A stretch of DNA of 64,000 nt. Source: Lethocerus indicus. Its lineage: Eukaryota; Arthropoda; Insecta; Hemiptera; Belostomatidae. Both the position numbers and the translations under genes were made by a program. Shown here piece after piece: positions 38,543 through 51,600 of the stretch. The DNA lies in the NCBI GenBank assembly GCA_019843655.1, contig JACDQD010000105.1, positions 496,001 through 560,000 on the forward strand. The letters run 5' to 3'. The notes below the pieces were generated by a model. The model saw only the letters and a list, made by a program, of their open reading frames with translations, did no database searches and had not been told where the DNA came from. Positions within the stretch are counted from its first letter, which is position 1. The number at the start of each line of letters is the position of its first letter.

Positions 38543-38570
38543 ATTCATATATATTCAAATATATATGAAT
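38543..38570. repeat. Perfect 13-bp AT-rich inverted repeat
   Basis: ATTCATATATATT and AATATATATGAAT are separated by CA. The composition is low in complexity, so the significance is reduced. The flank TCCCTAAAGGGGGA adds another small palindrome directly upstream. Confidence 0.6.
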
Positions 38571-39377
38571 AGAATTTATCTTATGGAATATAAACGACGA
38601 GTAACTCTCCTTCGCCGTTGTTGTCTTCAAAGTAGACAAATCTGCATGTCTTTAATATTTACGAGGGTATCGGAACGGTGAGCATTATACGGAGATACCC
38701 AGCTGGAGAAACTCTTTATTACAATTTTTTGTTTATTCAAGTACTACTGTGCGATTCACAGTTACAGCAAGTTTATAAATTAAAATTCCGAGGTGCTAGG
38801 ACTAAAATGAGTAATGATGGGCCTGTTTTATTTTATGGATTCATAGACTTTATTACGTATTGCACTCTTTGATTTTTATTTTGATGTGTTTGATAGAATC
38901 TTTCATTTTTACGTATATATATATCTGGCAGTTGTAATTATTACAAGTTATACATTTCATCATTAGCTAGTGTAGCAACTTGTAGGTCGCCCAATTCGTG
39001 AAAATTGAAACCGTGATAATTTATGAACGCAAGGGGCCTCTCTAATAATATAATATGTTTCTGATTAATTTAATATCGTCCCACGAAAATTATCAGACGA
39101 GATCCCCTTGGGGTTGAACAAATTTAAAAAAAATTACCCCTTCCGTCTACCCTAGGCAGGGGGGGACCGTGGTAATCCGCTTCAATATCTAATTATTCTT
39201 ATTTCGGCGAATTGACGCTTTGGGGTGATATGGATGTTGGAACTCTAGCTTTGGTGGGGGGGGGTCTGGGATTTATATTGGCTGTTAAGAGGGTTGGGGA
39301 TTGATGAGAGGCCTCAGGTTTTATTGCCTCGTCCCTTTTCTGAATGCGTAACACCGAAATGCTAACCCTTTTTAAAT

Positions 39378-39437
39378 CCCCCTCACTCCCTCTCCCTCTC
39401 TCTCCCTCACACCCCCCTCTCTGTCCACGCTCCTGCC
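39378..39437 (+). repeat. Pyrimidine-rich tract
   Basis: A run of C and T with imperfect CTCC/CTCT units, similar in character to the tract at 9755. It follows short G runs at about 39160 and 39255. Confidence 0.8.
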
Positions 39438-40171
39438 ACCATTTAATAGCGGTTGTTCCTTGGGTGATGTAGCACTCAATAGGGAAATCAGACGCTGATC
39501 GGGTTGTGTTACGCTGTGCGACTGCCGCGGTAAATTCGATTATTAAATAGGCGTATGGGAGTGTGTAGCACAGCAGTGCTTATTACACTCTGGCTACTCC
39601 CCGATTGCTATTTGGTCACGCGTTCCTCATTAAAGAAACAGTCACCACTTCCACTTCCAATATATTTTTATTAGACCATCGGCAGTGCGTGAGCGCATTG
39701 TGACTATGGCCAATTCGTTCAAATCAAATTCTTGATTTAATGCTCCAAAAAAAAATAAATGTTGGTCTCTCCGTAATCCCGTTGGTCCAAAATGGTGATA
39801 GAGAAATGATCGTCCATTATAAGAGTTTGATGCGTGCGTGCGGCCGGTTACGCGGTGGGGGTTTGGCGCCCGTGCGTGCACGTTAAGGTCGAGGAACGGT
39901 GTTAAGGCCGCATAAGGAGATATTAGCTTATCTGTTGCCGCTCGCTCGTTATGTCCATCCGAGCTTAACTCGAACCCGTTTTCTCTTCGGGGGCACATTC
40001 ACTGCACTTACCGATTGCCTTTCTGACGCCAATTATTTTCAGTGTATCGACTACTCTTAAAATATTTTCAACAACGGCCGATTGATCGCTACAACGTTCC
40101 GGCAAAACCAGAATGAACGTACTGTTTGAGAAACTCAAGTAACATTTAATCCACTTGCGTATCACTATTAT

Positions 40172-40200
40172 TATTCCACTGTTCTAAATACAGTGGAATA
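40172..40200. repeat. Perfect 11-bp inverted repeat with 7-base loop
   Basis: TATTCCACTGT at 40172-40182 and ACAGTGGAATA at 40190-40200 pair exactly, with loop TCTAAAT. The arms have mixed composition, so this is unlikely to be due to AT bias alone. Confidence 0.7.
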
Positions 40201-41745
40201 TACAGTAAAACTCGTCACCACTTTCAACTGTCAACTCTGTATCAACTTCGCTTCCCTTTCTGTTCGGCATTATTTCTATAAAAGTTTCAAATAAAATACA
40301 CAAACGTATATATAAAGAACAAAAATGTACAGAACCGAGAGATTAAATAACGTTTGCACACGAATATAAGTTGGTACTCGACTAAACGTAATACCAATCC
40401 AGTGTACCTGTAGGAGGGGATTGCATAAGATAAGATAAGCAACCTTACTTTGTTTACAAATTTTATTGCAGGCAGCATAGCTGGCACTGGAGTGTTGAGT
40501 ATTAAAGCTTCTAAAATAATACAGTAATACAAATAAATTTCTATACCAATTAAATTTTATTTATTATATTTCAAATAGACATGGAAAATATGTTTCGATC
40601 ATTTATAAGTGATAGTATAACTATATTAATAATTGATTTTGACATTGGACAAGCGCAGAAAATAGATAGGACAGAAACGCGTGTCTCCAAAAGATTCTTA
40701 AAATTAATAACTCTATGAAGGATGCGGTTTTTAATAAGGGACGAATTTTAATGGAAGACACGGTATTTGTAGGTTTGGATCCATTTTCATAAGAGTGGAT
40801 TCCCCTATGGCCTTTCCGTCTGGGGACGGTGACAGGGAACGACGACTGGCCGGCCTCAACTGAGGTCACCGGGGATCATTGGCCCACTCGCTTAGGCTCC
40901 CGCTCCAACAATACGCTCCCAGATATATTTCAACTCGATTTAATTACTATTTTAATACGCTTTAGGACTATTATAGGGGGTCCTAAGAAAGGTTAAACAG
41001 AGAGGGTCAGTGGTGGTAGCAACTGTTCGAGTCATGGACGTAATATTAGTATTGAGGCAATGTACATATATAGACATATATCTTCATCTTACTACCATAA
41101 CCAAAACGGGTACGATATTCCGTCATCGTCTGTAGTGCCAATCGTTCTGTTGCGTTTTCGAAGATAAAATCATATTTCAGCGTTCATCTAGTTTGGTTTT
41201 CTAAATATGTCGCACTTAACCTGACGTAAATGATTGCAGTTTTACTCTGTATAAGTACGATATACACGAAAAAAGATGGGTCTCGTTTTTGTCAAGGTTG
41301 GATTATTGTTTGGTTTATTGTGTCGAGGATGTTGAACCAGGCCGTTCAAGAAAGGGGCGGTGAATGACGAAGGCTGCAATTCCCGAAATTGGCCTTTTCC
41401 TGCATGTGTCGGTCCAGCTCAGACAACTGTTTTTAAACGGATTAGACTTCTAAATTGTGGCGGCATCACTTTCTTGGGCTATGAAACTGGGAAGTCTCTC
41501 ATTAACTGGTTTTTACGCCTCGGGTGTAGTAGACGTCTTGCCTGCGCCAACAATGGTTTGGAATTTAGTCCTGATTTGAAATAGGAACAGAAACATAATT
41601 CTGGAAGCAACGGGCACCGTAATTAACGTACATGCGGCTATATCATCGACCTAATGTTCTTGGTACTAAGGAATGAATGCTTCGGGGGCCGGGTATAGCC
41701 CGGGTTATAATATTCCGAAAGACTGTGGCACCCCATATAAAGCCT

Positions 41746-41778
41746 GTAAATTAACAAACATTCGGTAAATTAACAAAC
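41746..41778. repeat. Short direct repeat
   Basis: GTAAATTAACAAAC occurs at 41746-41759 and 41765-41778, a 19-base period. No further units are seen. Confidence 0.6.
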
Positions 41779-44700
41779 TTATAAAGTCAAGGTGCAAAAT
41801 GTTTTACGTTTACATGAGCATATTAGAGGGACAGACGGAAGGGAGGGTTTAATGAGGCTACGGGCTCTGCCCCTGTTGGGAGGGGTCTGTGTTGTATTCA
41901 GGCATTTAATTGTGGAGTGTAATGGCCCTCGCTTAAAGCGCCGCTTCTTTCAGCTTCTCTCTTTTAATTCCGTCGAACGCAAAAATAAAAACGAACAAGA
42001 GAATTGAGAAATGCGAAACGGGAGTGCGACTATTTTGTTAAATGAGGAAAGCTTACTTTTCTTTTCCAACCGTTTAATGCTCCTATTAATCGTCCAATGT
42101 CGTAAATGGGCTCGACCAGGCATCGTAAATCCCATTTCCGTTCTTTGATTAAAAACCGGATTTTAGTTCGATATTGTTAATGTCCCCTCGTTTTACTCTA
42201 ATATCTGGAACCGGTGTGTTCTTAAACATTCCTTCGAGTCATGATTCCGAACGGATTTTTTACGGCTTTGTCTACATAAAACTAAACGGTATCTAGACCT
42301 AGCTCTGTTCTGTGAGAGCACGGTAATACGCCATGTGCGCAGCTAATTTCTTTTATTTTCGATTGCAGAGTACATTGTATTGGTTCTGTGTGACGTTTAT
42401 GAAGTCAACAACCAAAACTTTCCCTCTCAAAATTAAATAAATAGGGTATGAACTTAGTTTTAGTAGGGAATATATATAAAGGAATATAGCTGCCACAATA
42501 ATGGTTTATATTAAAGTTTGCGTTAATTGATTGGGATCCGAATTTTTATTGCTGCTTTTGCTACTCGCAAGCCGAGTCGACGCGTAGTAGACTTTTGTGT
42601 TTTCCAATTCGAAATTCATGAATTATGAATAAAGCTGGTTGTTGGTTTGGGAAAATAGTGGTAGCTAGTTTTTTGGGGGACGGCGGATGCGGTCGGCACT
42701 TCCTGCCCGAGGGGAACTAAGCCTGGCAGGTGGCCGATCACTTTAGTCACTCACCTTTGGTCAAATTTTAACTGGCAGTTTATACATTTACATCGCCTGT
42801 CATCCCATTGTTAGGCCGCTGTGTGTCCATCACAGCTTCTGAACACGCGGAATTCAAATATAGTACAATTAACCAATATACAACGGACACCAATATTATA
42901 ATATTCTTCGAATCAGTTATTATTCAGACCCTTAGCCTTTAATAATAACCAAAAAATAAAAACCGGAGACGACCTTAATTTAAAGAGCCATTTAGTTATT
43001 ACCAAAACAAAATAGTACATGACTTTTTATTTGCATAAGGATGTTGAGAAATTCGGCCATCTGTCAGAATTTATAATGAAACCATGAATGGAAATCAAAT
43101 GAATTATCCGATTATTGTCCTCTTTTCCGGGATGTTATTTAGAGTAATTTTGGTTGCTCGAAACCAGTTTTAAAAGGGTAATTCGGCTTTGGAATACCCC
43201 GGACCGTGCGAGTGCTGATAGGTGGCTTGCCGACCTCAACATGCTCTTCTCAAGTGTTGTTGCCTCCCTTAATTTTAAGACCGTGGCAATGAACTGAGAA
43301 GTGAATTGTGGGGCATATCTCTTGCGAGTCTATGCACTCATCCTGTTCACTAGTTATAGCAGGGTGCCTACTTTATTTTCCGAGCGTGTTCTCACCGGAT
43401 GGGGAGGAACAATGCTGAGAACATGTTTTCTCTGGAATGTTCTCAGGGCCGTTCTTCCTTTCCTCATCTCGATGCCTCTGGCTGTACAGGCCCTATACAA
43501 AAACGATACCTGCTAACGTTTAAATGTATTTCTCATGTTTTAAGCATGCTTATGTTTTATGATTTCTTAATAATTGCTTTATAATAACTAATAAAATTAG
43601 CCTTTCGACTAAAGTATAAGCGAACGTTGTTTTATTATGTGTCTGGCTAACTACATACACACTCTTCAGTTTGTGAGAAAATGTGCGTCCAGGTTCAAGA
43701 TGGGTTTTACTCTCTGAATTTGGGCGTTACGTTATAGTTGACCATTGCTGAAACAGTTTTTCATGTTTATACCGAGACAGGCGTAAAAAAAAGACGAATT
43801 TCTGAAAATATCACCGGATTCTTTGCGTTCCGACCGTATATATTGTTCTCGAGGTCGTAAAATTTATAGTTGCGAAATATTGGGCCGAAAATTAGTTTTT
43901 CTTGGGTGTTGTTCTCGATTACCGGTGTTTATTGCCATCGTAAATTGGGCAGTAAAGTTCCTACAGAATTGGTTGATATCCTGCGCCTGCCGTCTTAAAA
44001 CTTCTGAATCGAAAACTTCCTAACCTCCCCTAGATTAATTATATCTCTTAATAGAGTTTTAATACAAATTGCGTTACCTTTTGAAATAAAAGAGTGGAGT
44101 TCGCGAACGAATTGACGACGCAAGTTTGCGCCTATTAATTTTTTGGGCCAATGTTTTTTTTACTTGATTTATAAAGCCCAATTGGTAGAGTCTTAACGGC
44201 ACAACTGAGAGAGTTCATCTCGTAGAGTGTTTGAAGTATGCTGGCTTTTGTATGTGTTACCATATAAGTTTGACCACAGTTACAGCGCCTAATACCAGTT
44301 TCGTTACAGATGAACGATGTTTCACAATATTCACGTTTTTTGTTAAACTAACTAGTAACAACCTACCAAATTTCTGCTAACTGTGCCAAGCATTGGAAGC
44401 CAATTATTTCGTGAACTCAATACTTGCGCGGCGGCATTGTTGAAAAGCGGCATTCCGGAAATTACTCGTGCGCTAGTTCCGTCCCGTGTGTTTTCCCATA
44501 GTAGTATCGTTTATTAAAAGTGGCTCACGAGTAGCGAGGAACAATCGACGACCCACTTGGGGCCATATAAAATACACGATAAACGATAAATGGCCTAAGG
44601 TCAGCGGAACCGTTATGGGATGTTGGCGGGAAAAAAAATCCCTCCCGACGTCCGGCTCGTTCCTAAAGTGTTACAATTCATTGAACCAATTGTCCCAGAG

Positions 44701-46062
44701 CTAAATTATAAGTCACGTGCGCTCAAGTTTATTCTCTGTACTAAATCACTTTGATTAATGCGATTGACTCTGGTTGGCTGCCAGACCTTTAAAGTCATTG
44801 TGCCCAAAGGGAGTGGTATATAAAAAGTGCTTCGAGAGTCGGGAGAATTATAAAAAAAATATTCGAAATTTCCTCGTCGTTCCAATTATGAGGCTTCTGA
44901 CAATAAACCAGAAATGTTATATTCGTACGAATGCAGTTGAAAGATATTGTTCCACGATTCCAATTTTAGTCCTTTGGTAATATTGCGGAAATATTTTACT
45001 CATTTATGTCACAGGGAAGTGCGAACAATCAGCACTCAGTGAACATCCTGGCGGGAAACGCTTATTAGGTTGGCCTCGACTTGGATTCCATTATACTTTT
45101 TGTACTTTCCCTGAATTCATATACCGGGACATCTAAATCGGGAGAGGTTTGTGTCCTGCGTATAGAAGTTCATACTCTATTTTTTTAACTACTTCTAAAC
45201 TTATAGTTTAAGTGAATTGAAACCCGTGTACTTATTATTTATTATCTCACGGCTCAATTGTCGGCGATTGTGTGCCGATCTCCCTCGGTGTTATATCCGA
45301 AAACGTTTTTGGGGCGCTAAGGTGTTAATTTGGTGGCGGTGTGAAATTTGGCAGCGCTAATTGTGCCGGCGGTGGTCTGACCGCCTCTTTTAATTACGGT
45401 GTTGATAATTTGGGTCTCATATTGAAGCCGGGCGTCAGTGGGTGCCACTCTCACGTCCTCTCCGTATTCATATTTTGCTCCAGTTTCTGATAACGAATTA
45501 ATTATCATAAGAGAACAGAATCTCACGCGGGTAACAGAATGGAATATTTTATGCCTCAAATTTTTTTTATTTATAGTAAATTTAAAGATTATGATTTACT
45601 TCTCGCTATAGTGCTATATTATATTGTATCAGTCAGATTGTTACAATTCGGGTGTAATGAAAGAGCATTGCAATGCAATCATAATAATATAGGGCGTATG
45701 GATATTATTATTTTCCTAATATTCATTTACATTTCTTGAAAAAAATGTTTTTAGAATTTTTATGCTGTTTTATATCCCTTTTTAACTTTTGTAGTCTTGC
45801 GAGTTATTCTTATTTTAAGGTTTCACTTGAATGTATATTCTGCGTGGGTATTCGAACGTGGAAAACATACTCAAGCCCCACAAGTTAATAACGCTGTATT
45901 GTTTACACTGATGAAAGGGTTTTATTGTTAGCTTCTCTATCATTTAGTAGTCTCAGTTTTATCGCGAATTTCATATAATTTAAATTGAGCATTGGTGCTG
46001 AAAATTATCGCATATTATTTACTATAATTTTATATTTATATTGTGTTTTCTATCTGATGCAG

Positions 46063-46158
46063 AATCCATGCAAGCTCCGAGGTTCATTAAACAGCCCTCA
46101 TCATCCAGCAGTTTCGTGTCAGAAGGCATGACCAGAATACTCCAGTGTCAGGCATTAG
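46063..46158 (+). CDS. sdk: Second coding exon: start of the first Ig domain, Sidekick-like
   Basis: A 96-base exon bounded by TATCTGATGCAG| and |GTAAGT, a near-consensus donor. Exon 1 supplies the first base of a GAA codon, and all 32 codons are then open. Residues 37-46 read MQAPRFIKQP, 47-51 are five serines, then FVSEGMTRILQCQAL, with a split codon at the donor that begins with G. QAPRF, the serine run, VSEG and LQCQALG match what I recall of insect Sidekick just after its signal peptide. Cys63 would be the B-strand cysteine of the first Ig domain. The partner cysteine and the conserved Trp must be encoded in the next exon, which I did not find before 64000. Phase 1 at both ends is usual for Ig-domain exons. 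Alternatives are another Ig-superfamily adhesion protein of the Dscam or contactin type. I am more sure of the exon than of the symbol. Confidence 0.75.
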
Positions 46159-46292
46159 GTAAGTGTGTTATTCATTATTATTTAAATACAAATGAATACA
46201 AGAATTGATTTTTTCCTGATTCCATGAGAGTAGAAACGTCTTTCAATTATTTTAAGCCATTCTTAGATCAAATGACCCGAAATAATAAAGTG

Positions 46293-46293
<1 letters not shown>

Positions 46294-46345
<52 letters not shown>
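46294..46345. repeat. (TA)26 microsatellite just downstream of exon 2
   Basis: 52 bases of uninterrupted TA, starting 136 bases after the exon 2 donor. Length variation here could alter RNA structure near the splice site, though nothing in the sequence proves this. Confidence 0.95.
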
Positions 46346-46346
<1 letters not shown>

Positions 46347-48559
46347 TTATTTATTTATATTCAATTATTTGGTTCTATAGTTTTCGTTTTATTTTAATTT
46401 CTTAGCAGGTATGTGTGCCTAATAGATTTACTTTATTTGTTAAGTAACCTTACATTCTAGAGGATTTCTACCATTTTTATTCTAATTCATTATTATTGTT
46501 CACCAAACTTGTAACGCTTGTGTTACAATCGCATTTCGTTGAGTGCTGATTAAAGGAAAACAAATAATTAAATGGTTCGTTTAGTCGATTTTAATTATAT
46601 TAACAAAACATCTGTTAATAGGTCACAGTTACCCGACTCTGATATGAACGAATTCCAGGGGTAGAATTTGAACTTTATTTAAGATCTAGCCTTGCGGTTA
46701 TTTTCATCATACAAACTGGCTCGCAGTGCATTTAGAACCCACAGGAAAATTCAGAACCCCCTTACATACATCCTGTATAAAACAATCTTGAAAGCTAACG
46801 AACTATTCAAATTTATCCTTTTATTTATTTTTGTCAAATTTATTGCGCCGGTAGATGAAAAAAATGACATGACGATGATTAAAGTTCATTGCTTTAAGAA
46901 AATATTAATATATTATTATATGGACTGATTACCATTTAAGTAAAGTGAGTTACATAAGTAACACGGATATGATTAACTGAAATGATGGATAGGCACTTCA
47001 AGTTTTTTTATAATGTATACAAATGTTTTACGTTTATTTCTCATGAGTAAATATTGTGAAAAAAAAACATTTCGAGTCTTTCAATTAATACTAACAGTAT
47101 TAATTCTGAATTGAACGTATTATGTTTAATGGAAATTTAAACACCATTCGTATTTTGAGCATAATTTAAATGCGGTCACCTAATACAATAAAACAACCTA
47201 TTGTGATAAACCTACTGTAATAACGCTAGGTTACTGTACATATTGCTGGAACGGTTTTTAAGATTCCTGCAAAAGATTAGACGGTCTTCACGTTTCTCGA
47301 ATTTCCATTCGGGGTTTATCTTTTGGATACATCTTTGGGTTGATTTAGTGGCCTTTAGCGTTTTCCACCGTTAATTAAAAAAGTTAGCGTTAACGGAATA
47401 ATAACCTCGCTCCGGCAGTTATTGGACTTGTGGCCCAAGTTAGCCCAGTTTTATCGCAATACACCGACAAATATTTGCGACCCAGTCGTGTGTAATTGCC
47501 TGGAATTTTATTTTTTAAATCCGCCTTATAATGTCAGTAATTTGATCATTCTTTGGAAACAAAACTCTCTTCTTCAAACTTATTACGTTTTATCGTCTAC
47601 CTGCGCCTGAGTTGAAAATATTAGTTATACGAATTAGTAGTTATACGTGAGTATGACCCCTTTATTTTTACATTGGAAATTTATCTTTTCAAACGAATAT
47701 CTTAGTAGTTCTGATAATATTTGTTTATGACGGTATTTTTATTGTGGCATTAAATTTGACGCACTTACGCTCACTTTTATCACCCCGATTAGATTAACGA
47801 AGTCTTTTAAAAGCAGAAAAAGGGAGTTTATCGTTCATCATAACTCAAACATAAGATAGTACATACGTGTTGTTAGTGTATCCTCAGGACAATGATCTTT
47901 CGCTAAGGAATTAACGGCCTGAAACCACCTTTCGCATTAAATCCGGCATTTCAAGAATTTATCTCAACGTCCAAGTCGGATAGCGGACTGAGAGGGGCTT
48001 TCCAGCTGCCTCTGTCTATTTATACAGGCTTAGAGCAAACCGACAAGGTTTTATTTTAAAATTAAAGCGCGAATAGTGTTCATTGCCAGCCAAGCCATTA
48101 GGCCCCGGCTCTCTTGTGTATCACCGTATCGTATCAAAACGTAACGGTCATTGCGCTACAAAAATGAGATAAAAAGAGGATAACGGGGGCAAATACTGAG
48201 CTATGTTATATATCTTAATGAAAGAGCCTACAACTGTTCTGAATATTTCAAATAAATCCGAGTACGGAATATGGATCGGATTAAATCTACGATAAAATCA
48301 CGGGGTCCTAGCGGATGGTTTAAGTGAATTACATTTTTGAGATTTTTTACCACTTTTGCAAAGTTTGCAAGTGTTTGCATTAGCCATCAACAAGCTTGAA
48401 TGGCGTGCTGCTTATCGGCGTTGCCAGAACTCGAAGGAAGAAGAGGCAGTCTAGTAAGAAGTTGTTCATCTTTAGTAACTAATGGCCTTGCCCATACACG
48501 AAGCTTACGACGGTACATTTCTTATACCGAGGGTTGCATGGATAAATTCTTGTTTTGTA

Positions 48560-48605
48560 AAAATCGATTCTAACGTTTCGTCTGGCCAAGTCTTCATTAG
48601 TTTAA
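48560..48605 (-). repeat. Degenerate hammerhead-like repeat, minus strand
   Basis: On the minus strand this reads CTAATGA (48600-48594), AGACTTGGCCAGAC, GAAACGTTAG. The layout is that of family A, but with a different stem, a G-to-A change in CTGATGA and an apparent loss inside what may once have been a GACTTGGCC/GGCCAAGTC stem. It is probably a decayed member of a related element. Confidence 0.35.
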
Positions 48606-51600
48606 ACGGGCCCGATTGGGAAACGTAAATTGTTGGAATCACGTCGTCCTATATTTGATGTTTGGAGTAAAAAATAACGTTAAAATACAGTTTTCAATTA
48701 TATATGAATTTACTGAAATTCTTGGAGCATTGCATTCGGACGCTCGAATAGCTGCCAAAACGAAATACTAAATTATTAATATCTATATATTAAATATAAT
48801 TTACATTATATGAAGAAGGAAAGTCAAACATTACATATTTGAATAGATCCTTGGGATAGATAGGAATAGACGTGCTTTAGTTGTAGTCAGTGTGGGGCCA
48901 CTTGTGTCCTGGGCGTTGGAGCGACATTGACCGCTTTGGAATGGTGTGCAGCGGGCGGGGGCTGAGGCCCGCCAGTCCCGCATAACTCTCATTACACGCC
49001 CCACCTCTGCCTCCAAATGCACCTCTTAATTTGGATTCGCTGTTTAATTGTCGGATGTTCACCCGTCTGTGGGCTGCCTGCCTGACTTTGAAATTGGGAC
49101 ATAGGCAGATTCATTCATACGATTGATTGTTTAAACTATAAATTATTCTATTAAGGGGTTACATAAGTTTAGAATACCTGTTTCGTGGTTGGCGAGGGTA
49201 CAGAAACACACGAAATCTACTGGTTACGTAAGATTATCAAAGATATAATCTGTTGAAAATCTAGGAATATATTTAGTTAAATATATATTGTAGTTCTGAT
49301 TCTTCCGAAAAATGTGATTATTTTTTGAGCGTGGGGTCCAATGAAAGCCGAAGGTGTAAGTTGGAAGGACGATCACGGCCCCCCTGTCGTATATAATAGC
49401 CGGGAACCTTACCCGGTAATAGTTCGAATTAATTTACTAAACAAACCCGATAAAGTAGGTAATGGCGTCGGTTTTAAAGCGCAATAAGCGTTCGGTGCCT
49501 TATCGTCGGATCGGTATGAAGTCCGGCCGTGGTGGGAGCTTAAAATAGAAGTTAAATTGAGAGTTGGGAGTAATCAAATAAAGCGTTTTCTAAAACGTTG
49601 TTGTCGATTATTTAGCCAGATTAAACTGGAAGCAATTAAAAAGAAATTATATCTCTCGACTGGGGGTTTATTAAAAAAAAACCCCAGAGGAGCATCCCAC
49701 CGATTTTTTCAAACCGCCTATCGACTTTAATCTCCTTTATAGACTGTTTGAATGCGCTAAAACGTTCCTCCCGTTTGAGGGAGCATTCGATGTGATTTCA
49801 TTATGTGCTTCTAGAGCTGCTCACGTTATTTTGTATTAGAATTCTTAAAAAGCGAAGAAGCACTTTTTTGTTTCCACACGCTTCAGTGGGGATAAACTAA
49901 ATCATCGTTAGGTTAGACTCACAAGTAAAAGGTTCCTTTTGACAAATATGTTATTCATACGTCATACATTCATTAACGTTTATTCACAAAATTCGATTGA
50001 GTTTATAATTCATTTAGGTGAATATAGCCTCAAAACTTGTATGTATTTTTTATAATCGTAGAGCGCGCTGGTGGGGAGAGGCTAGAAATGTATAAAGAGG
50101 AAGATATTTAGTGGCGGATAGGCGGAATATGGCCGGGCTGGGGGTTTGGAGGGTGGAAATGTTTCTACAGACGAGGATCCAGCAGAGGAACCGGTTTCGG
50201 TTAAGTGGTCACCTCTTCCATCCAGCCACGCAACTCCGCTTCCTTACTGCTCGAACTTTAAACTTCTCGGCAAAACGTTCAGTCGTCATCATAACCCGCG
50301 ATATAAATCCACTTTTATTTAGTTGCACTAAAACTTTTTATTGGAAGTATGATTTACACTTTTTTTTAACGCCAAACGACTTGGCTGATACTGTGATGTT
50401 ACATGAGCAGTCATGCAAGGAATTGTTTGAAATTGTTATTAAGACGTTATACACTAAGTCTGCAGATGAAAGTATTATTTCTTTATTCTTTGGTAGCGGT
50501 GCCTGAGTCGGTTCTCTATATTGCAATCACACTAAACAATTTCTATGGCTTTACGCTGGTATCTATTATTGTAGAATGGAACTTTAAGTCCCAACTTCGA
50601 CGAAAATTCAGAATCTTAACCCTCCAAACATGGCCCAAGTTTCATAAATTAGTACATGAAATAGTAGATGAACGGAATGAAATTGGGACTCACGTGTGTG
50701 GTTTTTGCCGATCAAGCGATTACAACGGGTCACGCGAAATGCGCGTTTGTGATATTGTCGCGGTAAACGTGCATAGGTAAGTTTACGGTGCTATTACACC
50801 GAAATTAGTGACAATTTCGGATGACAGTTTTGTATAATAATACCCCTATTTAAAGAGGGTGTTTCGACAGTTGTACCTCCGTCAAACTCTTTAGAATTCC
50901 GTTATGTGGTTCGTCCTAGATGCTCTTTGTTAAAATGCATATATGTTGCATGGCAACTTATGCGTGGGCAACTGGAGGGATGCCCACGTATAATGAGAGT
51001 AGGTTCGGGATAAAGAGGAATTTATAATTCAAGCCTATCAGGGGGGCTCGGAGTTGTTCGATTTTCATTCCATTGAAAAAATTTGAATTGATTATAAGTA
51101 GAGCTCAGATTACTCAAAAAGAGAAATTCTCCATGCACTAGGCAAGCTTCTATTGTTGGCGTATATTTGGGGTATCCCATGTAATGAGTTGCTTGGGCGA
51201 GCGAAAGGGCAATATGGAAACGGGTCAATACTGTTTCTCAGTAAGTGACATCTGGTCAGTATTGGTGACGGAAATGCTTTTGGCGCGAACGGAAGAGGGT
51301 GGAGGCCGGTGTGCCAGAATTTCAACAATAAGGGAAATGCCGTGGCCGGCATTCGGGTTCAGGAAATATATTTTCTCACTTTCCCCCCAGCGCTGTGGGC
51401 TCCGATAAGGGACTCTTCAAATTTGAATAAGGAATTAGGGTTTCGGATTTCGTCAAACTTGGAACACGAATATAGACGACGTCCTTATCTGCTGTGCACG
51501 TTAAAATTCACTCTGTCATTCACTCAATCATGCAATAACACATTTTCCAATATGTTTAGAAACGTGAAATTCGACGGAGTTTGTAACTTGTTTTCAAAGG

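Larger units (their letters stand above)
2574..46062 (+). other. Intron 1, about 43.5 kb, phase 1
   Basis: The intron runs from the donor CAG|GTATGT to an acceptor reading TTTTCTATCTGATGCAG. Its length, 43,489 bases, is typical of first introns in neuronal adhesion genes, where enhancers and recursive splice sites accumulate. I found no further convincing coding exon in it. Features inside are listed separately. The remaining stretches are AT-rich unique-looking DNA with scattered GC-richer patches, including about 11320-11790 and 39830-39900. Open frames inside (for example 17220-17525, 24698-25051 on the minus strand and 39642-39998 on the minus strand) show no domain, signal or repeat architecture and are taken as chance. 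Confidence 0.65.

Noticed and set aside
47876..47925. TATCCTCAG (Tyr-Pro-Gln) as a possible exon 3 start
   Set aside because: No pyrimidine tract precedes it and the frame stops after about 12 codons without a donor.
50111..50780. Two overlapping open frames of 131 and 125 codons
   Set aside because: The translations show no domain, signal peptide or compositional coding signature. The start contexts are ordinary and the frames overlap each other in different registers.
50765..50785. CATAG|GTAAGT junction in intron 2
   Set aside because: The donor is excellent, but the preceding AACGTGC is not a pyrimidine tract. It also ends a chance open frame.
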